Shown one piece after another: positions 46,022 through 54,079 of a stretch of DNA of 64,000 nucleotides. The notes under the pieces were generated by a model. The model was not told where the DNA came from. It ran no database searches and worked only from the letters and a program-made list of their open reading frames with translations. A program made the position numbers and the translations under genes. How positions within the stretch are numbered: the stretch's first letter is position 1; the number at the start of each line of letters is the position of its first letter. Origin of the DNA: Maritalea porphyrae (GTDB lineage Bacteria; Pseudomonadota; Alphaproteobacteria; Rhizobiales; Devosiaceae). The stretch spans positions 248,001-312,000 of the forward strand of contig NZ_JAPWGX010000002.1 of NCBI RefSeq assembly GCF_027213965.1, written 5' to 3'.

Positions 46022-46225
46022 TTAGTTGCTTGTTTCAATTTCGCCTTTAAGCACTTGAGCATAGGCATTGCGCGCAGTTTGAGCGATGGCCATTTGCACT
46101 TGAAGACGTGAAATTTCTGTGTCTGCTGCTTGCAAATTCCCCAATTGGGCTTTTGCCTGATCTGACAGATCATCAATGCTGAATTCTTTGCCGTCGATTG
46201 TGATGGTGTTGTTTTGCTCAGTCAT
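46022..46225 (-). CDS. Small protein, DUF6447-like
   Basis: A 67-residue protein beginning MTEQNNTITIDGKEFSID at 46225 (a longer frame begins seven codons earlier). The pattern, a beta-strand TITIDGKEF followed by DLSDQAKAQLGNL and a helical ISRLQVQMAIAQTARNAYAQ tail, matches small alphaproteobacterial and phage proteins grouped as DUF6447, whose function is not known. It lies between the secretion operon terminator and the repeat-rich gap. Co-location with the type I system could be functional or chance. Confidence 0.7.
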   Translation of the reverse strand: MTEQNNTITIDGKEFSIDDLSDQAKAQLGNLQAADTEISRLQVQMAIAQTARNAYAQVLKGEIETSN

Positions 46226-47103
46226 AGTTAACTCTCTGCTTTTCAAAAAATGTCTACCACACTATGCGGCGGCTTGCAGACCGCCAAGCAGCATGCGGCA
46301 AAGTCTACGCGCGCCCCCACTTGTGGGGTATTGTGTTCACTGTACAACTTGGTAGCCCAATCTTAAAGGTGTTGCAAGATCGGAATAAGGGCGCAAATTG
46401 TGTTGAATGGCGTGGCTATAGACTAAATTGTGCGGCCCGAAAATTCTTGCATCTACGTAGTTTTGCATTTTTCGCAACGCCAATTGGCCCGGCACTGCGC
46501 GTAGCAGGCCAAGCAGATGTGAGTTGGGTGAACGAGACGCATATTGGCTCGTTTGAAAGGAAGTGAAAGGAGACAATAAACGCCTCGCCCGATTAAGTTT
46601 GACCCAAACCATCCATTCCCCCGGGGTGCTAAACCCTTCTATCCCCTTATTGTGCACTCCACCAAAACTGTTATGGCACGCCTTGGCCATTTGATGATGG
46701 TTGAAGCCCCCGTTTGGGCGCTCCTTCCAAGACAGGTAACAGCACCTGCCAAGCGGCTTACAAATTGCCGTCGGTGTCCGGCTGGACAATGAATGATCTG
46801 ATACATCACTTGCGACCAACTGATGCCTTAACCCTTTCTTTTGGTGCCGCGTGTGGCAACAGGTTTCCCGTCGCCTCAATTTTTCGTTGCACCGCGCCAA
46901 CCACCCGTCGGCAGCCCCAAGAGCTTCAAAGAAAGTGCAACCATTGTGGCATGGGTTCGCAGTGCGGGGATAAGATTTTGGTTGTTTTGATTTTCAAACT
47001 GCATTTTGCGGGTGTTTTATGGGCGTTAGGGGCATAAGAACTGAGCAATATTGTGCATTCCAAGGTTCCCTGTTGCGGGCGGGTTTAGCGGGGATAGGTC
47101 CCC

Positions 47104-47184
47104 CCCCTCATCCTGAGCCTGTCGAAGGGTGGAACGTCAGTGCGCGGTTCTTGATTCCCCCTTCGACAGGCTCAGGATGAGGGG
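47104..47184. repeat. Perfect 26-base inverted repeat (REP-like)
   Basis: Arms at 47104-47129 and 47159-47184 are exact complements, separated by 29 bases. The arm core CTGAGCCTGTCGAAGG is a dispersed palindromic repeat seen in many alphaproteobacterial genomes. Its copies usually lie between genes, as here. Confidence 0.85.
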
Positions 47185-47266
47185 TGGGTTGGCGCAGGGT
47201 GTGGGTCTGGGGTCGGTGGAAGGTGAAAAACACCCAATTGAGCGGCTTGGGGATGGTCCTGCCTAG

Positions 47267-47286
47267 ATCCCTGCCTACGCAGGGAT
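47267..47286. repeat. Short palindromic repeat
   Basis: ATCCCTGC-CTAC-GCAGGGAT, an exact eight-base stem with a four-base loop, followed by GACGG. Sequences of this form recur between genes in alphaproteobacteria. Confidence 0.6.
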
Positions 47287-47330
47287 GACGGTTTTAGGTG
47301 GGGTGGTGTTTATGGTTCAATATCACCCGA

Positions 47331-47349
47331 TCCCGGCTCAGGGCCGGGA
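47331..47349. repeat. Short palindromic repeat
   Basis: TCCCGGC-TCAGG-GCCGGGA, an exact seven-base stem with a five-base loop. It is another common intergenic palindrome type in this group. Confidence 0.6.
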
Positions 47350-47377
47350 ATGCCCATAGGGCAAACGCCGCCTACCC

Positions 47378-47435
47378 GCACCAGCATTCCCACGCTGGCA
47401 TCCCTCGCACCGGTATTCCCACACTGGCATCCCCG
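47378..47435. repeat. Two tandem 29-base direct repeats
   Basis: Units at 47378-47406 and 47407-47435 share a GCACCxGxATTCCCACxCTG core and differ at only a few positions. There are only two copies and no spacers, so this is not a CRISPR array. Confidence 0.7.
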
Positions 47436-47449
47436 GACTTGATCCGGGG
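47431..47449. repeat. Short palindromic repeat
   Basis: CCCCGGA-CTTGA-TCCGGGG, an exact seven-base stem. It overlaps the end of the tandem repeat, so the elements form a mosaic. Confidence 0.6.
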
Positions 47450-47510
47450 TCAGCTCAGTTCCACCACAGGAACAAATTGGCGGACCAACATCCCCCAGGC
47501 ACCAGAATCA

Positions 47511-47541
47511 AAAAATCCCGCCTCTGTTGCCAGAGACGGGA
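47511..47541 (-). terminator. Rho-independent terminator of the RTX gene
   Basis: On the minus strand TCCCGTCTCTG pairs with CAGAGGCGGGA (one T-G wobble) around a GCAA loop and is followed by TTTTTTG. This orientation and its position about 100 bases after the RTX stop mark it as that gene's terminator. Confidence 0.85.
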
Positions 47542-47608
47542 CTTAAAGAAGTACCAAGATCTTAAAGTTAAGGACCCGAAGGGCGAGCCCCAAGTCTTAG
47601 ATCAAATC

Positions 47609-47628
47609 CCCCCCACCGAAGCGGGGGG
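47609..47628 (-). terminator. Stable hairpin with UUCG loop directly after the RTX stop
   Basis: Minus strand: six C, G-C, TTCG, G-T, six G. The stem closes a C(UUCG)G tetraloop and lies nine bases after the RTX stop, ahead of the T-run terminator. It may block 3' exonucleases and lengthen mRNA life, as expected for an abundant surface protein. Confidence 0.6.
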
Positions 47629-47636
47629 AAGTAGGA

Positions 47637-50600
47637 TTATACGAACAAGAAGTCCGCTGCTGCTAGATCAGTAACACCAGTCAACTGGATTGCGTAATCG
47701 TTGTTGTCAAGTGTGCCTGAACCGTCAGCATCAACATACAATGTGCTAGTTGATGTATCTAGAACAGCTTGGCCATTGACGCCGCCGCCAGCAAGTGCAG
47801 TCAAAACCGCACCGTAGCCAACTGCTTCGCCAGTGTATGTACCCACACCAAGTGTATCGATTGACAGTTTGTCTGTGCCAGATACGAAGTCAGTGATCAC
47901 ATCAACGTTCACAGAGTTTGATTGTGCTGCTGCAGTGTACATGAATGTATCTGCATCTGCACCGCCAGTTAGAGTATCAATACCCAAACCACCCATGATT
48001 GTGTCAGTACCAGCACCACCGTTGATTGTGTCGTTACCAGCACCACCATTCAGAACGTCATTGCCTGCATTGCCGTTGATTGTATCGGTTTTGCCTGCAG
48101 CTGAGCTACCTGAAAGAACGTCGTTACCAGCGCCACCAGAGATTGTGACGCCTGTTGTTGCAGCAGTTGCAACAGTGACATTTCCAGCAGTTACGCCAGA
48201 GGCATCAACTGTAGTCGCAGCTGTCAGTGTAGAGCCAGAAAGGTCGATACCTGCGTTTCCAGTAATTACAACAGATGTTGCAGCAGCGATATTCAATGGT
48301 GCAGTAAATACAGAAGTTGCTCCAGCAGTGTCATTCAACGCGATGTTGACTGTTTCAACACCAGCAGCTGAAAGCGTACCAGCGTTTGTGAAACCAGCAG
48401 CTGCTGAGAACTTGAGGTTCACAACGTCTGAAGTACCAGTAGCGTCAGCCAATACGATGCTTGAATTACCGCCAACGGCCCCAGTAAATTCAACTGTCGA
48501 GTTTGCAACAGCATCGGTGATGTTCAAAACGCCACCAGGCGTTCCAACAAACAACTCACCTGGTGTTGTTTCTGCGATAACAGGAAGAGCAGAGGCACCA
48601 TTGTGATCTGTGTTATCAACAGCTGTGATGTTTGCGACGTCGCCAGTGTTCACAATATAAGTCACGGTGACAACGCTACCGATTGTGTTGTAGCCAATGG
48701 TGTCGATTGTTGGATTTAGAGCTTTAATTGCCGCTGCGTTTGCGGCGATTGTTGCACCAACTTGGTCAGCAGTAAGATTGCCGGCAAGTGAGATTTTAGC
48801 TCCACCGATTACAATTTCGCCACCGTCTGCATCTGTGTTGTCGACGACAAACGTTTGAACTTCAGCAGTGCCGTTAGCACCAGGAGTGGTTTCAACAACA
48901 GCAGGTTCATTGCCAGCACCAAAGATAGCATCAGCGCCTGTAACAGATGCGTTTGCAGCGATATTGTTGTTTCCTGGAACTTGCTTGTATGTGATCACAA
49001 CTGTTGAACCAACCACACCTGCAGTAGCCATATTTGCAACTGCTGGATTGTTTGCGCCGATTGCAGCAGTTAGTGCGCCAGCGATTTTGCCAGCAACTGC
49101 TGCAGTACCATCTGCAACAAGAACGCTAACATCTACGCCTGCAACAGCAAATGTACCTGTTTGTGCAGCAGCTGTTCCAACAGTGAGTGTTTGAACTTCA
49201 GCTGTACCGTTGACACCTGGTGTCGCCTCAGAAACACCGCCAACGAAAGCAACGCCTGCTGGGTTTTCGGCAACTGTGATAAGTGCAACGTCGCCCGCTG
49301 TGGCTTTATGGGTGAATATAACTTCACCGGCACCGCCAGTAGTAACACTTTCCAATGTTGGATTAGCAACAAGCAATGCAGCTTGCTGAGCTGCGATCGC
49401 AGCCTGAATACCAGCAACAGATAGACCATTGCTAATCAGAATGTCGACACCACCAACTTTGAGAATACCACCATCAGCGTCCGCCACATTAGCGATCGTT
49501 AGGGTCTGAACCTCTTTAACCGCAGCATTTACTACGTTCGCCGGAGCAGTACCTGCAGAAACGATAGTTGAGAGACCATCAAGGTTTGACATTTTAACAG
49601 TGTCGGTTGCACCGGTAGCGACCGCACCAAGTGACAATGTTTCGAAGTTTGAAACCGCATCACCAAATGTCGTGGTTAGAGAAGCAGTAGCAGCATCAGC
49701 AGAAGACATTGCCAATGTGTCAGTGCCCGCACCCGCATCAACGGTACCACCAGTACCAAGAGCGGCACCAGTTGTTACTGTGTCATCGCCGGCACCAGTA
49801 GTAGTTGCTTTTGTGTTTAGACCAAGTGTGATTGTGTCAGCTGCACCGCCACCAACGTAGGTAGTGTCGTTATCAAGTGCTGGTGTGATTGTTACAGCAG
49901 CAGTTGATGTGTTTGTTACTGTAGCTGCAGTACCATCAGCAAATGTACCAACTGTAAGTGCAACGTCACCTGAAATGTTCACTGCAGTCGCTGAACCGAC
50001 AGAAAGTGTAGCAGCAGTTGAAGCAGCACCAGTTGCATTAACGTTTACAGTGGTTGCTTGACCATCAATATAACCAGCAGAGTTGTTGAGAGAAACAGCA
50101 ACTTCACGTGTTCCAACAACAGCACTTAGGTTTGACAATGTGCCTGTGTTGTTTTTCAACATTACAGAGGTCAACGCAGAGCTTGTCACGTTAGACGCAC
50201 CAGTACCTGTAAGCGAAACGCTTTCCAATGTAGTAGAAACGCCAGTAATGTTTGCTGTACCAGTTGTTGTAACAGAAGCAGACTTAAGGCTGCTTGTTGA
50301 AGCAGCAGAAACTGCACCAGCTGCAGAAGCAGCCACATTAAGGTCACTGAAAGTGCCCATGTCAGCAGCATTCAATGCAACGCCAGCTGCAGAAGCAACA
50401 GCAAGTTTCTCAACATTAACAATTGAAGAGCCAGCAGGTGAAAGATCACCAGCAACAACAGCACCACCAGCTGATACGTAAGAAAGCGTATCCATGCCAT
50501 CTGCGCCGTCAACTGAATCAAGTGGTGTCAACGTTGCGTTAGTTGCAGAAATGATGTCAACGCCATCTGTGCCGATGATTGCATCAGTGCCTGTTGTCAA

Positions 50601-51170
50601 AGCAAAAGCTTGACCAACACCAGCACCAGCAGCAACAAATGCGTCTGTCGCAGCGTTTGCAGCAGTGATTGTGCCTGCAGCGTCTGTTACGCCGTTCAGC
50701 GCATCAGAAGCAGCAACTTTAGCAGCCGCGTTGTTTTCGTAGTCAAGACCAGAAACTTCAGAAAGATCTGCAGCGAAGTCAATACCAACAGCAACTTTGT
50801 TGTTCAAAGTTGTTAGGTCGTTGCCGTTTGCATCGTCTTTAGCGCCTGACATAATGTCGATGATCATTTGACCAACGGCTTTGCCAGCGGCAAGTTCTGC
50901 AACCCAGTGAGCCAAACCAGCAGTATCTGGTGCGCGGTTGAACAAGTTGTTGTAGATTGTTGTCACGAACACGCTTGCAGAAGCTACAAGTGGGTTGTCC
51001 AAATATGGGTATTTTGCAATTGATTCTGCTTGAACCGCAAATGAAGCTGCGATTTCTGGCAAAGTCATGCCAGCGTTTGCACGGCCAATCCAGTAGTCCA
51101 AACCAGCTGGATCTGGAGCGCGGTCATAGTAACCAACGTAGATCTTGGTGATATCTTCTTTAATGCCCAT
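47637..51170 (-). CDS. RTX/DUF4214 surface-layer-like protein, type I secretion substrate
   Basis: A 1177-residue protein rich in Ala, Thr, Val, Gly and Asp, with no cysteine found. The N terminus (about 1-100) has two DUF4214-type motifs (YYDRAPDPAGLDYWIG and LFNRAPDTAGLAHWV). A long beta-rich middle follows, with three ~105-112-residue repeats starting near 552, 657 and 769 (EVQTLT type opening, TPGxNGTA type end). RTX nonapeptides (GGAGNDVL, GGAGNDTINGG) lie near 1008-1075. The C terminus ends AADFLFV, like type I secretion signals. There is no Sec signal. The start is MGIKEDITK with GGAAGGG upstream; the frame extends 19 codons more. The exporter at 42866-45922 is the likely partner. S-layer identity is inferred from size, composition and context. 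Confidence 0.88.
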   Translation of the reverse strand: MGIKEDITKIYVGYYDRAPDPAGLDYWIGRANAGMTLPEIAASFAVQAESIAKYPYLDNPLVASASVFVTTIYNNLFNRAPDTAGLAHWVAELAAGKAVGQMIIDIMSGAKDDANGNDLTTLNNKVAVGIDFAADLSEVSGLDYENNAAAKVAASDALNGVTDAAGTITAANAATDAFVAAGAGVGQAFALTTGTDAIIGTDGVDIISATNATLTPLDSVDGADGMDTLSYVSAGGAVVAGDLSPAGSSIVNVEKLAVASAAGVALNAADMGTFSDLNVAASAAGAVSAASTSSLKSASVTTTGTANITGVSTTLESVSLTGTGASNVTSSALTSVMLKNNTGTLSNLSAVVGTREVAVSLNNSAGYIDGQATTVNVNATGAASTAATLSVGSATAVNISGDVALTVGTFADGTAATVTNTSTAAVTITPALDNDTTYVGGGAADTITLGLNTKATTTGAGDDTVTTGAALGTGGTVDAGAGTDTLAMSSADAATASLTTTFGDAVSNFETLSLGAVATGATDTVKMSNLDGLSTIVSAGTAPANVVNAAVKEVQTLTIANVADADGGILKVGGVDILISNGLSVAGIQAAIAAQQAALLVANPTLESVTTGGAGEVIFTHKATAGDVALITVAENPAGVAFVGGVSEATPGVNGTAEVQTLTVGTAAAQTGTFAVAGVDVSVLVADGTAAVAGKIAGALTAAIGANNPAVANMATAGVVGSTVVITYKQVPGNNNIAANASVTGADAIFGAGNEPAVVETTPGANGTAEVQTFVVDNTDADGGEIVIGGAKISLAGNLTADQVGATIAANAAAIKALNPTIDTIGYNTIGSVVTVTYIVNTGDVANITAVDNTDHNGASALPVIAETTPGELFVGTPGGVLNITDAVANSTVEFTGAVGGNSSIVLADATGTSDVVNLKFSAAAGFTNAGTLSAAGVETVNIALNDTAGATSVFTAPLNIAAATSVVITGNAGIDLSGSTLTAATTVDASGVTAGNVTVATAATTGVTISGGAGNDVLSGSSAAGKTDTINGNAGNDVLNGGAGNDTINGGAGTDTIMGGLGIDTLTGGADADTFMYTAAAQSNSVNVDVITDFVSGTDKLSIDTLGVGTYTGEAVGYGAVLTALAGGGVNGQAVLDTSTSTLYVDADGSGTLDNNDYAIQLTGVTDLAAADFLFV

Positions 51171-51265
51171 TAGATAAATCCCTTCCCAATGGAAAATTTT
51201 AGTTTTTTTGCTCAATTTGGTGACCACCGCTTAATTGCAAGCCGCCACCCATTCCTCCCAGCCAG

Positions 51266-51583
51266 TTACGCGCCGATGCGTGCCACTCCTTTTTCAGGGG
51301 CAACAACACCAAATGGCGCATCGAAGGTTTGGAGGTCGTTTTTCAACGTTGTGATTGAGCACACAGACGCTGTGCAAAGCGTTGATTTTACAACGTTTTG
51401 CAGAGTATCTGTTGATTTTTGGAGAGCGAAAAAAGCACCCAGACTGTTAGTGAGACTAATGATCTGGTCCTTCAAAAAAATCCCCACATTCCCAGCAACT
51501 GCAAGAGTTAAAGCCTGAAGGTTTTGTGAAGACGCGACGCGTGAAGTGGTATTTGTGATGTTCGATGATAATACGCAAACCAT
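51266..51583 (-). CDS. Hypothetical 105-residue protein just upstream of the RTX gene
   Basis: An open frame of 105 codons starting at ATG 51583, with AGGGAGG seven bases before it, one of the better ribosome sites in the region. The product (MVCVLSSNITNTTSRVASSQ, then ALTLAVAGNVGIFLKDQIIS) has one mildly hydrophobic middle and two Cys; no known domain was recognised. It is oriented with the RTX gene and ends 95 bases before it. It could be a small co-expressed protein or a leader reading frame. Against it: no homologue was recognised by eye. Confidence 0.45.
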   Translation of the reverse strand: MVCVLSSNITNTTSRVASSQNLQALTLAVAGNVGIFLKDQIISLTNSLGAFFALQKSTDTLQNVVKSTLCTASVCSITTLKNDLQTFDAPFGVVAPEKGVARIGA

Positions 51584-51909
51584 AATACGACCCTCCCGCA
51601 AAGAATTTATTCAAAAAGTACCGCCCTTTCCCTATATGGAAAAGCGACAAAGTTCAATACGCAGCACGCAACAAAACACGCAACTTACAAATGTTGTACA
51701 CTTACTATTTGAGTGGTGAACTTAAATAACAATCCACCTGCAATGTACAGCACATTTGATACCCGCTTTTTCTTGAGCGTTCAAGAAAAAAAGTACAGTA
51801 AAAATCATACACCCCCTGAATGTGGTTTTTTTGTCACAAAATCAACCTGTTAGAGAATACGGGTTTTTCAGTACATGGCGGGGAATGGACAGAATCACTT
51901 GAAATTATA
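51584..51909. promoter_or_regulatory. AT-rich control region between the RTX and XRE genes
   Basis: This AT-rich stretch holds no gene. It contains a perfect 10-base inverted repeat, TTTTTCTTGA-GCGT-TCAAGAAAAA (51767-51790), a palindrome TACAA-ATG-TTGTA (51686-51698), and five GTAC motifs at 51619, 51696, 51745, 51793 and 51871, spaced 77, 49, 48 and 78 bases. It must hold the promoter of the 105-codon frame and probably that of the RTX gene. The XRE protein encoded next door is the natural candidate to bind the palindromes. Confidence 0.5.
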
Positions 51910-51939
51910 TTGACGCTGGATTGCCCTATCCGGTATAGT
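51910..51939 (+). promoter_or_regulatory. Promoter-like boxes for the XRE gene
   Basis: TTGACG (51910-51915), 18 bases, TATAGT (51934-51939) is close to the sigma-70 consensus. It lies about 60 bases upstream of the XRE start at 52002, giving a short leader. Confidence 0.55.
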
Positions 51940-52001
51940 CAAATCAACACTAGAATATATGCGTGTTCGCGCGCGAAAATCTAAGATTTAGGATCTGGAT
52001 A

Positions 52002-52304
52002 ATGCTTACAAACAAAGCAACGCAAGTAAAAGAAACCAACCAGCTGCGACAGCAAGCTGGGCTTTGGTTTAAAGAATTGCGTGAAGCGAGTGGCTTGTCG
52101 CAACGCGAAATGGCAAGCCAGCTGAATTTGGACTATTATACGTTCATTTCGCAGTTGGAAAACGGCCGGGGCCGTGTGCCACAGAATCGCTATCGTGACT
52201 GGGCAGAGGTTTTGGATGTGGATCCGAAAGATTTTGTTAGGCAACTCATGTCTTATTATGATCCTGAGACTTTTGACATCTTGTTCGGCGACATTGCGTC
52301 TTAA
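52002..52304 (+). CDS. Small XRE-family HTH regulator
   Basis: A 100-residue protein with a Cro/CI-type helix-turn-helix at about residues 18-75 (LREASGLSQREMASQL, FISQLENGRGRVP, DWAEVLDVD) and a short C-terminal tail. The ATG at 52002 has AGGA nine bases upstream; a frame start 13 codons earlier is less likely. Its position between the RTX gene (divergent) and the 554-residue gene (same strand, 98 bases on) suggests it controls one or both. No effector domain is present, so it may respond through protein contacts or act as a simple repressor. Confidence 0.85.
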   Translation: MLTNKATQVKETNQLRQQAGLWFKELREASGLSQREMASQLNLDYYTFISQLENGRGRVPQNRYRDWAEVLDVDPKDFVRQLMSYYDPETFDILFGDIAS

Positions 52305-52375
52305 AGCTTGACGTTTTGGGGCGGTTTCTTGCCCTTTATGGATGCAGTGTTTAGAGTTGAGTTTTTAGGATATTG

Positions 52376-52388
52376 CCACAAATTGTGG
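52376..52388. promoter_or_regulatory. Palindrome CCACAA-A-TTGTGG before the 554-residue gene
   Basis: A perfect 6-base palindrome with one central base, ending 15 bases before the ATG at 52403. It could be an operator for the XRE protein or an RNA hairpin close to the ribosome site GGGGA. No second copy was noticed in the 51.6-52.0 kb region. Confidence 0.3.
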
Positions 52389-52402
52389 TGGCGCGGGGAA
52401 AA

Positions 52403-54067
52403 ATGGCCGAAATCATTCTGTTTAATGAAAAGCGTAATGGAAGTGCTGGCAGCTCGTCGAGCGCCGCTGCCTACGCCATTCAGAATCAGGTCAACCAGGA
52501 TTGGGACAACCAAGAACTCGCCGACCTTTACCGTGTAAACCGGTTGCTGGCCCAAGCTGGCGTTGCAATTGAGACCGATCGCGGGCAAACGGATGAAGGC
52601 GACCCGTGGTTTGTGTTCTGCCATCCCAATGGTGATGTGTTTGTGCATCTTTCGCGTTTTGATGGCGAATATTTGCTGGACAGCACAAGCATTGATAGCC
52701 CTTTGCGCGGCAGTAGCTTCACAGATTTGATCAATGCATTTGTCGATCGCGCAATTGAAAAACGCGCGGCGAATATTGTGTCCTTGCGCCCTGGCGAAGG
52801 TGTGTTTTTGCACCCTGCCATTATGCTCACCGCACTGATTTGGACCTTGTTTGTTGCGTCAGACGAATTGGTGGGCATTGCCCATGGCGCCGAAATTGAC
52901 CAGTCCGCTGGTGATTTTGATGTGCTGTTGAACGCGCCTTTGAGCGAAACAGACGGCGCATTTGGCATATTGCAGGCCGCATTGACGGAACAAGATGCGC
53001 AAGACACTGCCGCCGACGCCACACCAGCAACAAAGAATGCAATAGAGCCCGCCGAGCGCGAAGTGCAGAGCGCGGCGACGTCAGCGATTTTGCCAAATCC
53101 AATTTCACTCAGCTTATCTGCGATCGCAGTGACCTTTGGCATGAGCAGCAAATCAAGCTTTGAGTTTTTGCAGAACAGCCAAACAACCACTGAGCAAGAC
53201 GAACAAACCACTGCGAACAGTTTAGAATTAAGCGCCGCGCAGGCAACAGAGGATGCTCAAGCGGATCGAGACGTGTCCGCGGTTTCAGACGATATGGCTG
53301 AAACAAGCGAAGCGAACATCGAACAAGCCAAAAGTGCCGGCGCGCAAGCCCAGTCTCAGCACGACCTTGATGTGTTCAACGTGCCAAATTCAATTGTGCT
53401 GACAAAGGGTCTCAGCGGCAATCTGGATGGGGGCGGCTTTGACACTGGCTTGGCCGGTGTTTTTGATGTCTTTGTGTCTCAGACAACCGTGTCGACGGTT
53501 GAACAAGGATTTACCGAAGCCAAAACAAGCGTGCAAACCAACCAAAGCGAACCTAAAGCGTCGTCCCCACAAGGTGACGACAATGGCAGCGCACCAAATC
53601 TTTCGACCAGCCTTCAGCTTCAGTTCGATTTTGGACAAAATGTAAGCTTGAGCGCCTATAGCATTGCAAATCAGGAACTGTTCGCCAGCTTTGACATATC
53701 TTCAATCCAAGGGGTCGACTGGAACAGTATGTTTGGCACTGATCTGCCCATCAGCATCCTGCCAATTGATCATGGCGACCTTGATCATAAGCCTGAAACG
53801 CCCACACCAACGGGCCACACCATTCGCGCTTCACAGATTACCGAATATTCGCAAGAAGCGATGACATTTGTTAAATACTTGCTGGCAGAGCGGGACACGG
53901 TTGAAATGGTTGTGCTTGAAGGCAAGATCATCTTGGTCGATTTGTCGGCCTTTGATGATGTCACCGACATTAGCTATTTGCGCAGTTGGTCCTATGACGA
54001 CGTGGGCATTGTTTCAACAATTGGACATTTGTCGGACTTTGAAGCGTTTGACCTTGTGCTGGCATAA
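52403..54067 (+). CDS. Uncharacterised 554-residue surface-locus protein
   Basis: I do not recognise this protein. From MAEIILFNEKRN (GGGGAAAA upstream) it has: an N-terminal domain (about 30-125) with DPWFVFCHPNGDVFVHLSRF and a predicted mixed alpha/beta pattern; a hydrophobic segment (HPAIMLTALIWTLFVASDEL, about 135-154); a second hydrophobic stretch near 235-250; a low-complexity Gln/Ala/Ser/Glu/Thr region (about 265-420); and a C-terminal domain (about 475-554) ending DFEAFDLVLA. The acidic, hydrophobic-ended C terminus resembles type I secretion signals; the hydrophobic segments instead suggest membrane anchoring. It is convergent with the giant glycosyltransferase, 12 bases away. Confidence 0.8.
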   Translation: MAEIILFNEKRNGSAGSSSSAAAYAIQNQVNQDWDNQELADLYRVNRLLAQAGVAIETDRGQTDEGDPWFVFCHPNGDVFVHLSRFDGEYLLDSTSIDSPLRGSSFTDLINAFVDRAIEKRAANIVSLRPGEGVFLHPAIMLTALIWTLFVASDELVGIAHGAEIDQSAGDFDVLLNAPLSETDGAFGILQAALTEQDAQDTAADATPATKNAIEPAEREVQSAATSAILPNPISLSLSAIAVTFGMSSKSSFEFLQNSQTTTEQDEQTTANSLELSAAQATEDAQADRDVSAVSDDMAETSEANIEQAKSAGAQAQSQHDLDVFNVPNSIVLTKGLSGNLDGGGFDTGLAGVFDVFVSQTTVSTVEQGFTEAKTSVQTNQSEPKASSPQGDDNGSAPNLSTSLQLQFDFGQNVSLSAYSIANQELFASFDISSIQGVDWNSMFGTDLPISILPIDHGDLDHKPETPTPTGHTIRASQITEYSQEAMTFVKYLLAERDTVEMVVLEGKIILVDLSAFDDVTDISYLRSWSYDDVGIVSTIGHLSDFEAFDLVLA

Positions 54068-54079
54068 CCGCCAGCACCA

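Larger units (their letters stand above)
46226..47508. other. 1.3-kb gene-poor gap with palindromic repeats
   Basis: No convincing gene lies here. A 187-codon minus-strand frame (46337-46900) is open but lacks a ribosome site, has codon use and composition unlike its neighbours (rich in Arg, His, Ser, Cys) and no recognisable domain. The first 850 bases hold only short inverted repeats (for example CCCCAC-TT-GTGGGG at 46315-46328). The last 350 bases hold five palindromic or tandem repeats listed separately. Confidence 0.6.

Noticed and set aside
46337-46900. 187-codon minus-strand frame in the gap before the RTX gene
   Set aside because: No ribosome site, unusual composition (Arg, His, Ser, Cys rich), no domain; most likely chance.
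47378-47449. Possible CRISPR array
   Set aside because: Only two adjacent 29-base units with no spacers, and no cas genes in the window.
47833-48606. 257-codon plus-strand frame antisense to the RTX gene
   Set aside because: Its Pro/Ser/Val/Ala-rich product mirrors the repetitive Ala/Thr/Gly codons of the RTX gene on the other strand.
52528-53211. 227-codon frame antisense to the 554-residue gene
   Set aside because: No ribosome site; the plus-strand frame is longer, has a good start and neighbouring control signals. Kept in mind because the sense protein has no known family either.
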